A stretch of 64,000 bases of DNA, taken from assembly GCA_949128115.1 (NCBI GenBank), contig OX421961.1, forward strand, positions 126,855,050 through 126,919,049. The letters are read 5' to 3'. The stretch comes from Anaspis maculata. Taxonomy: Eukaryota; Arthropoda; Insecta; Coleoptera; Scraptiidae. This document shows positions 58,264 to 64,000 of this stretch, one piece after another. Every line of letters starts with the position of its first letter. The first letter of the stretch is position 1. The translations under genes and the position numbers were made by a program. The notes under the pieces were generated by a model. The model saw only the letters and a list, made by a program, of their open reading frames with translations. It ran no database searches and was not told the origin of the DNA.

Positions 58264-59582
58264 TAGGGTGGCATCAAAAGTGACATATACATTTCTGTCC
58301 AGAAATCCGACCGGGTGGAGAATTGAACAAAAATCAACTTTGTTTTCGGATGAGGCATTCATTCTGAACACTCTTTGATGTTCCATGATTGATTTTCACC
58401 AGAATGATCGATGGAGGGACCAAATTAGAATTGACCGTTTTTGAGAGAGAATCAGCTTTCTCGCTGGCCTGAAAATGTCCGTAACCAACGATACAAAATT
58501 CAATCGGGAACAGACAGTTCTCTTCGCTCTGTTTTCCGTAACAATGGTTACGGCATTTGCAGGTGAGTTATAACGCTGCTTATCCTTGGAAAACATGCGG
58601 CTGCAATTGAGGTCTCCAATTTTCCGTTGTCTCTCTTTACTGTGACGTCATGCGTATAAGAGACGGTTAATCGAGGTCATTGGGCGCTTCCCAATAAGGC
58701 GTATGAGGACACAATTCTACACATATGGACACAATTTGGCACAGCTAGCGTTCCAATAGCAGTAATAGCACCACATGTCGACACAATCGAAACATTGGCG
58801 AGGCTGTGTTTAGAATTGAGCTGGCAAGTGCACTTTGACATTGTGTATCCGTCTTGTCGCAGTTATTGGAAAGCGCCCTATGTTTCTTGAGATATGACAT
58901 TTCGTTTCTGACAATGGGAAATTTTTCGAATCTGACAAGCGCTCTGTCGTGTATTTATTTGATTTCAGTATGGATTTCATGATTTCACTTGTTCTTACCC
59001 TCGTTCTTACCAATAAGTGTGTTATATGTAGTGGAAAACTGAGAAGATACTTACAGAAATGGTTCAAGGGTGTTGTGTCGCTCTATGCGAGTGCGAGAAT
59101 AAGACGAATACACCCGGCATGCACCGGTTCACGAAAGACCCAAACTTGATGGAAGTGTGGCTGCACCAGCACCAGCAGGGATCACGCTGCACCAGACGCG
59201 TGCATCTTACTACGAAAAAACTCTATTACTTCGTCCATTAAAAACTCCCTTATGGGCTCTAGTGACTTTCCCCACATGATAATGGGAACAGTATAGCTAA
59301 CCGATTCAAAATTCCCGCAAAAGTCAGAAACGAAACGTCCAAACGTCATAAACGTCAAAACGTCAAAGGTGACCTCAAAAAACTATCTATTTTCTATCTC
59401 CTAAAATTGGAAAGGTCAATTTGGACCCTACATCCAAAGTTCTTGCCACAATCAATCATGAAACATCAAAGAGTGTTCAGAATGAATGCCTCATCTGAAA
59501 ACAATGTTGATTTCCATTCAATTCTCCACCCGGTCGGATTCCTGGACTGATATATTCATATGTGACTTTTGATGCCACCCTA
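58264..59582. mobile_element. Innermost layer (L4), TAGGGTGGCATC ends
   Basis: The ends TAGGGTGGCATCAAAAGTGA and the complement TCACTTTTGATGCCACCCTA-like right end are TA-flanked. The arms pair over about 170 bp (AAGAGTGTTCAGAATGAATG and partner). The unpaired core (about 58,500-59,400) contains a THAP-like open frame. Confidence 0.8.
59059..59241 (+). pseudogene. THAP zinc-finger-like fragment
   Basis: The ATG at 59,059 opens 60 codons. The first part (MVQGCCVALCECENK, then GMHRFTKDPNLMEVW) follows the THAP pattern: Met, Cys-x(2-4)-Cys, a short basic turn, FxxFxxDP and Trp. THAP domains are C2CH DNA-binding modules of host factors and P-element-like transposases. The second Cys/His pair is not seen before the stop, so this is at best a broken or exon-truncated domain. 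It lies in the core of the innermost foldback and could be the relic of the mobilising gene or captured sequence. Confidence 0.4.
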
Positions 59583-60409
59583 TATTTTGAATGTTGGTCT
59601 TGAATCGATTATGTTTATTGGGTTTTCTTACCTAAGGCTTCAGCTTCAATATGAGCCCTGGATTCGAAAAATTGTTGAAGAAGGGAAAATTTTATCACCA
59701 GCAGACCAAAAAGTCGTCTTTTCGATGCCACCCTGTAAATAACAGAGATAGAGAGATGAATCAAAAACCGTTTCGAGATATGAATTTAGCTACATATTAT
59801 TCATGTTGAAATTCAAAAGAAACAGTTTCATTTCAAATGGGAGTATGTTGAACTTTATAAATGTTGCACTACTTTATTTAACACCCTGTAGAAACTCAGG
59901 GACATCTATCAATCTTCAAAACAAACAAAACAAGTTGACATCTATCAATCTTCAAACTTATACGATTCTATACCTAGAGAATCAAGCTCTCAAATGCTTC
60001 GAACAGAATTGAAATTGTTTAAACCAGGCGGAAGTTCTTTTGTGTTGAAAAAGGGTGAAATTTGGAGTACGACAATAATTTCGTTGCGTAGTTTAGATCC
60101 TACCAACCAAGGTAAGAAAAACAATTAGAAATTGGCATTGAAAACTCCCAAGTTATCAAAAAAACGTCAAATGATGGCAGCAATAATAATGACTGCCGTC
60201 CTTGCCGGTGCTGCCCAGCGAAGAGCCTGTGCTGCCGTTTTTGGCGAAGAACACTGTCGCCCAAGGAGGTGGTGAGTAAAGCCGTGGCTTGATAGGAGAT
60301 CATCTAAAGGGACTTTGCATTTCGTGCAGAACGAGCTGGCCCAGGAATATAAACAGTAATTGAAAATTTCCTGCGGATGGACGAAATTTCAAACTGCTAA
60401 ATTTATCGT

Positions 60410-60780
60410 TCCTGAACATAAGAGTGGTTTCTTCGTGTTGAAAGCGATTCGGCCTTGTGCTATTCTTTGCTCAGCGTCCCTCCTTTTCTCACCACTCTGA
60501 GTGATTCGACTGCCCAAATAGCAGAAATTCGCGACTTTCTCTACCTCTTCGTTTCCAATCTGTATTCTCGTATCTTCTATTTTAATTTTTGTATTTTATC
60601 CTTGTCGTTTTGAGGATTTCGAACATCTTCCCTCATTTTACATTACCAAAGGTTTTTTCTAAATCCACAACCACAAAACCTATGGAGACGACGCCTTTCC
60701 TTTCCTATTGTTTTTCCTACTAAAACTCCCTATTTCGTCTGAACCCGAATTGATCTTCTCCTAGTACTTTCTCAGCCCCT
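60410..60780 (-). pseudogene. Decayed RTE-like LINE reverse transcriptase fragment
   Basis: Minus-strand translation, with frame changes, gives typical motifs in the right order: EDQFGFRRNRE near 60,755, GFVVVDLEKTFGN near 60,650, and FCYLGSRITQSGEKRRDAEQ followed by RIAQGRIAFNTKK near 60,530-60,430. These resemble the RT palm and post-palm of RTE/BovB-type LINEs. The YADD region is lost between them. No open frame survives. Confidence 0.6.
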
Positions 60781-60829
60781 ATTCCCATTCATTCTTCTTT
60801 GCACACCAAACAACAAATCAAACCAAAAA

Positions 60830-61601
60830 TACCCAAATCTAGTAACAAATTGCAAGTTGCACGCAACAAAGTTACAACATATTCACGGTTGCCTGCAATT
60901 TTGTTTTAGACTAGGCAATTCTGTTGCGTGCAACAGTTGCATGCAACAGTTGCATGCAACAATCGCACGCAATTGTTGCCTAATGTAAAGTTACCTTAAC
61001 CCTTCCCTAGTTGCGCTACTGATGTCAGTGGAATGTATAAGGCCTGGCGTTTTGCTATGCCACCATTATAATCAAGCCAACAAAAATGACGTATCGTAAA
61101 ACGTCACAGGTGACGGGACGAAAGCACCGTTTTCTTTACTTTTTATCGGTACTCTCTCTCTTTCTCGTATAAGAGCGCTGAGAGCACACTTGCTGAGAGA
61201 GAAATAAACAAATTTCCGAGGAAACTGAATGGAACCCAACCAAGATCTTTGTCGTTTGTTTGCTGCAGTAAAGTAAACATCACCTGCGCCCTATCGTAAG
61301 TGATAGATATCACCTGAGCTTCCGTGACCCGAGCACATCAGAATTTGATGAACCTTTAGGTCTATTTTCATTTGTGCGTACCTATCCAAGTTGCGTATCA
61401 TATCATATCCTCTAATAATTAGTGGGGTTGGTAGCTATAGCTATGCGGCATTTAATGATATAGAAAATTCCCTTTGCCCTGATTGTTCTACAGAGCCTTT
61501 TGGACGATATTAGAAGGGGAAGCATAAATACTACCCCTGGGGGGCGCAGGGGGCTCTGTCAAGTTGATGGTCCATGAACTCCCAAATATACCAAACCATA
61601 C
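60830..61601. other. No gene seen; GTTGCATGCAAC-rich repeat
   Basis: At 60,843-60,990 there are repeated TTGCATGCAACAG/GCACGCAAC units, partly palindromic, possibly a degraded MITE. The rest up to the solo LTR shows nothing I can name. Confidence 0.4.
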
Positions 61602-62126
61602 TGTTACGAGCGACGATCCCGTTTATATTGGTAAACACTCGATCTTTCTGGATCCTTCCATCCATTAGATCGCAGTGTAAAAGTCTGGAGCGATCTGGTG
61701 CATTCCAGAGCGTTCGGTAATGTAAAACTGAAGGGAGACTTCAATGCTCGATCGAGAAAGATCTGTCCATTTTGGCGGAGGCGCCGCTCCAGAACCCGCC
61801 AGAATTATACGGGCAACGTGTGTGATTATTCAGGAATGGTCTAGAAATCGCATATGCCGGGCCTCTATGGAATTTGCTGGAAGTGGACAGAAAGTTCGGG
61901 AACATCATTCGGAGGCCTTATATAAGGCATCAGCCGGCAGCTCGCGGCAGTATTGAATTGGAATGCGAAGTGGTAACGAGTGCGAAACAAGCGAAGTACC
62001 TGCGATATAATTCCAAGTAGATAATTGTTGGCGTGTAGTTATTGTAGTAGTACGCAGTAATAAACAGTATGTGTTTGAAACGATTGTCTCAATTATATTC
62101 GAACCCGTACGCGAGATATCGTAACA
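61602..62126 (+). mobile_element. Solo LTR (Gypsy-type), 525 bp
   Basis: It begins TGTTACGAGCGACG and ends ATATCGTAACA, with a perfect 4-bp duplication ATAC on both sides (61,598-61,601 and 62,127-62,130). A TATATAAGG box (near 61,918) and an AATAAA (near 62,060) lie in the expected order for the R region. No internal element sequence is present, so it arose by LTR-LTR recombination. A remnant of a related LTR end lies at 11,086. Confidence 0.92.
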
Positions 62127-62130
62127 ATAC

Positions 62131-62806
62131 TTTAATTTTTGTTGTACGTGTGTTTTTTGAAAACCGTACAAGCCTGGATCTGCAAACTGACCTTATAGTC
62201 TAGTTTTCCCATTTCAGCCGCCAGAGAACGTCCAGACTTTCGGAACCGTAAATACTGGCTCCAATGTTAGGGGGGAAGGGGTCGTGAAAAAATTTGCATT
62301 CTGCAAAACTGGGGACGTACAAGAAGTCTTCATATCAAAGACCTGATACATGAGAAGCTTAGGGTCCCTTCTCGCCTTTTGTAGTAGGTCCTGGTACTGA
62401 ATTCTGGGACACCTTTTTACCAGCCTATACTCTGGTGGGGTCCACAGTGGGTAGGTATACGTAGTAAATAATGTAAATATACATCATATTATCGTCAATG
62501 ACAGTAGTGCTTTTAACACTTATTTACTTTATTGGCTTTATCAGTAAGTAGCTATAGATATAGGTACCTATCTAAGTATAAATAGACTTGGTTTTGATGG
62601 TCGATCGTATATTAAACAGGTGAAAACTGTGTTCTGTGGCTTTGCCTGCGCTTACCGCTTCTTCATAACTCCATTGTTTGCCCTATCTATGCACATGAAA
62701 GGAATTTTTGTTTTGATGAATAATTACTATGAATTACGAGTTATTAAAATACCGCCGGGGTGCACATGAATCAAGGAATTGAAATTTTAATGAGAAACAA
62801 CGAATA
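62131..62806. other. Gene-free flank
   Basis: No supported coding, RNA or repeat feature between the solo LTR and the foldback at 62,807. Confidence 0.4.
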
Positions 62807-63842
62807 CAGGCTGGCCCAACGAAAACAGAGAGGTTTTCGGGCATTTCACCTTATTTTTTTGAAAAAAGCTCATACATTGGCGAATTTCTATCTTCAGCCC
62901 CCTCACCCCCACCCACCACAACTTCGAACTTTCAAATGACACTACCCACATTGCGATACATCAAATTGAAGAAGATTGAATTATTTTTCTGAATAAAATA
63001 TTTTTGTAACTTCCAATCCCACCCCCCTTCTTCCTAAATTGTCTGAGTTTCCAATGTGATATTCTTGAGCTCCTCATTCTCTTCAGTAGAGTCAACGTCA
63101 TCCTGCACAGCATCGAGGGAGAAAATTTTCTGTGTAAAAAGTGCCACCCAAATTCACCCCTTCACTCCCTTACCCCAACTTCAAAATCTAAAATGACACT
63201 TCCTACTTTGCGATACATCAGATTAGAAGGAATTGAATTCTCTTCCTGAATAAAATATTTTCAGAATTTTCAAAAAGGCATTTTCCCCCTTAAATACTCA
63301 GAATGTTCAATTTATTAGGGGAGGGGGTTGAAAATTTGGAAAATATTGTTTTCAAAAAAAAAATCAATTTCCTTTAATTCAATGTATCACAAAGTAGGTG
63401 GTGTCTGTTGAATTTTGAAGTTGGGGTGGGGTAGAGGAAAGGGGTGAATTTGGGTAGCACTTTTCTCCACCGAAAATTTTCTCCTCAGATGCTATTTAGG
63501 ATGACGCTGATTAAATTGAAGAGAATTGAAGGATCAAGAATAGAAAATGGGACAGTCAGAAAAATTTAGGAAAATGGGGGGCGGAGTTGAATTTTTTGAA
63601 AATATTTGTTTCAGGAAGGAGATTTGATTCTCTTTGATTTGATGTATCGCAAAGTAGATGGTGTCATTCGAAATTCTAAAGATGAGGTGGGTAGGGGTGA
63701 GGGGGCTGAAGATAGAAATTTGCCAATTTATGTTTCAGATGTCCCCCTCGATATAAAAATCGACTTGTCAGAGCTTTTTTCAAACAAATGAGGTGAAATG
63801 TCCGAAAACTCTGTTCTGTTCTGTTTTCGTTGGGCCACCCTG
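62807..63842. mobile_element. 1.04 kb foldback, CAGGCTGGCCCAACG / GGGCCACCCTG ends
   Basis: TA-flanked. The arms pair nearly to the centre: CCAACGAAAACAGAGAG with the complement near 63,822, TAGAAATTCG-type and GATGTATCGCAAAGTAG blocks, and repeated GGGGTGAGGGGG tracts. Within each arm the ATGACACTACCCAC...GCGATACATCA motif recurs in tandem (for example 62,936 and 63,191). No coding frame is supported. Confidence 0.85.
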
Positions 63843-64000
63843 TATAACAACCATCAGTACCGATGCCTCTAGCACTTGTACTTGGTAATAGTTTATAGAC
63901 ACTGATGCTGAATTTTAATGGTCAGGAATGACTAATGAGTAATTATTGAAGTGATAATTGAGTTCAATTATTGTGAGCCATCAATGTTGAAAGTATCAGG

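Larger units (their letters stand above)
57104..59735. mobile_element. Third layer (L3), CAGGGTGGCATCGAAAAGAC-type ends
   Basis: The right end (GTCTTTTCGATGCCACCCTG) is intact; the left end has lost a few bases (CAGGTATCGAAAAGACG). TA flanks both. The arms pair through CCAGGGCTCATATTG and CCTAAGGCTTCAGC blocks. It lies at the centre of L2. Confidence 0.78.
56948..59888. mobile_element. Second layer (L2), CAGGGTGTTGAAG / TTTAACACCCTG ends
   Basis: TA-flanked inverted termini. The arms share AAAGTAGTGCAACATTTATA and its complement, and GATATGAA/AACGGTTTTTGATTAATCTC blocks. It sits at the centre of L1: the L1 arms meet it at TTTCTA and TAGAAA. Confidence 0.82.
55318..60094. mobile_element. Outermost layer of a concentric palindrome (L1)
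   Basis: The left arm starts AAACTACGCAACGAAATTAT and the right arm ends with its complement at 60,094. The right arm is about 204 nt (59,891-60,094). The left arm is the same sequence split by a 1.45 kb insertion (55,373-56,822). Everything between the arms is occupied by further inverted-repeat layers. Confidence 0.85.

Overview
The window is nuclear DNA of an insect-like animal: AT-rich, gene-poor and packed with transposable elements. Two observations support this: spliced genes with very short introns (53, 69 and 65 bp in one of them), and the element mix (Ty3/Gypsy LTR elements, jockey/CR1-like and RTE-like LINEs, Tc1/mariner, hAT, foldback elements, a tRNA-derived SINE). A beetle or another holometabolous insect is plausible, but the order cannot be fixed from the sequence.

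Host genes. (1) A minus-strand gene runs from 18,383 to about 6,005 or beyond. Three exons join in frame with consensus splice sites, and all visible introns are phase 1. It encodes an acidic/serine-rich N-terminus and a C-terminal papain-fold (C39-like) domain; its identity is unknown to me. Its two ~5 kb introns are filled with repeats. (2) Head to head with it, 415 bp away, is RtcA, RNA 3'-terminal phosphate cyclase, complete in four exons (18,799-20,035). (3) A short OTU1/YOD1-like deubiquitinase lies on the minus strand near 25.8-26.6 kb. No other convincing host gene was found.

Mobile DNA. 1-5,662: a decayed Gypsy element carrying a 1.2 kb TIR element inserted without a target duplication. 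13.5-17.6 kb: a foldback element with two further insertions in one arm. 20.5-24.4 kb: a 100-bp tandem repeat built of 5-bp alternating GAA/TTC blocks (heat-shock-element-like), interrupted by a hAT element that itself carries a Tc1 copy. 27,155-31,970: a young Gypsy element with identical 214-bp LTRs. 32.2-34.3 kb: a foldback with a LINE inserted between its arms. 34,712-41,247: a hAT-type element containing another hAT-type element, a LINE and several MITEs. 47.9-51.8 kb, 55.3-60.1 kb and 62.8-63.8 kb: foldback elements with TA-flanked CAGGGTG-like ends, those at 55-60 kb being concentrically nested. 61,602-62,126: a solo LTR.

The most unusual structures are the HSE-like satellite next to RtcA, the concentric palindrome at 55-60 kb, and the TSD-less element at 1,745-2,960. 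The remaining stretches, chiefly 8-11, 41-47 and 52-54.5 kb, show little recognisable content.
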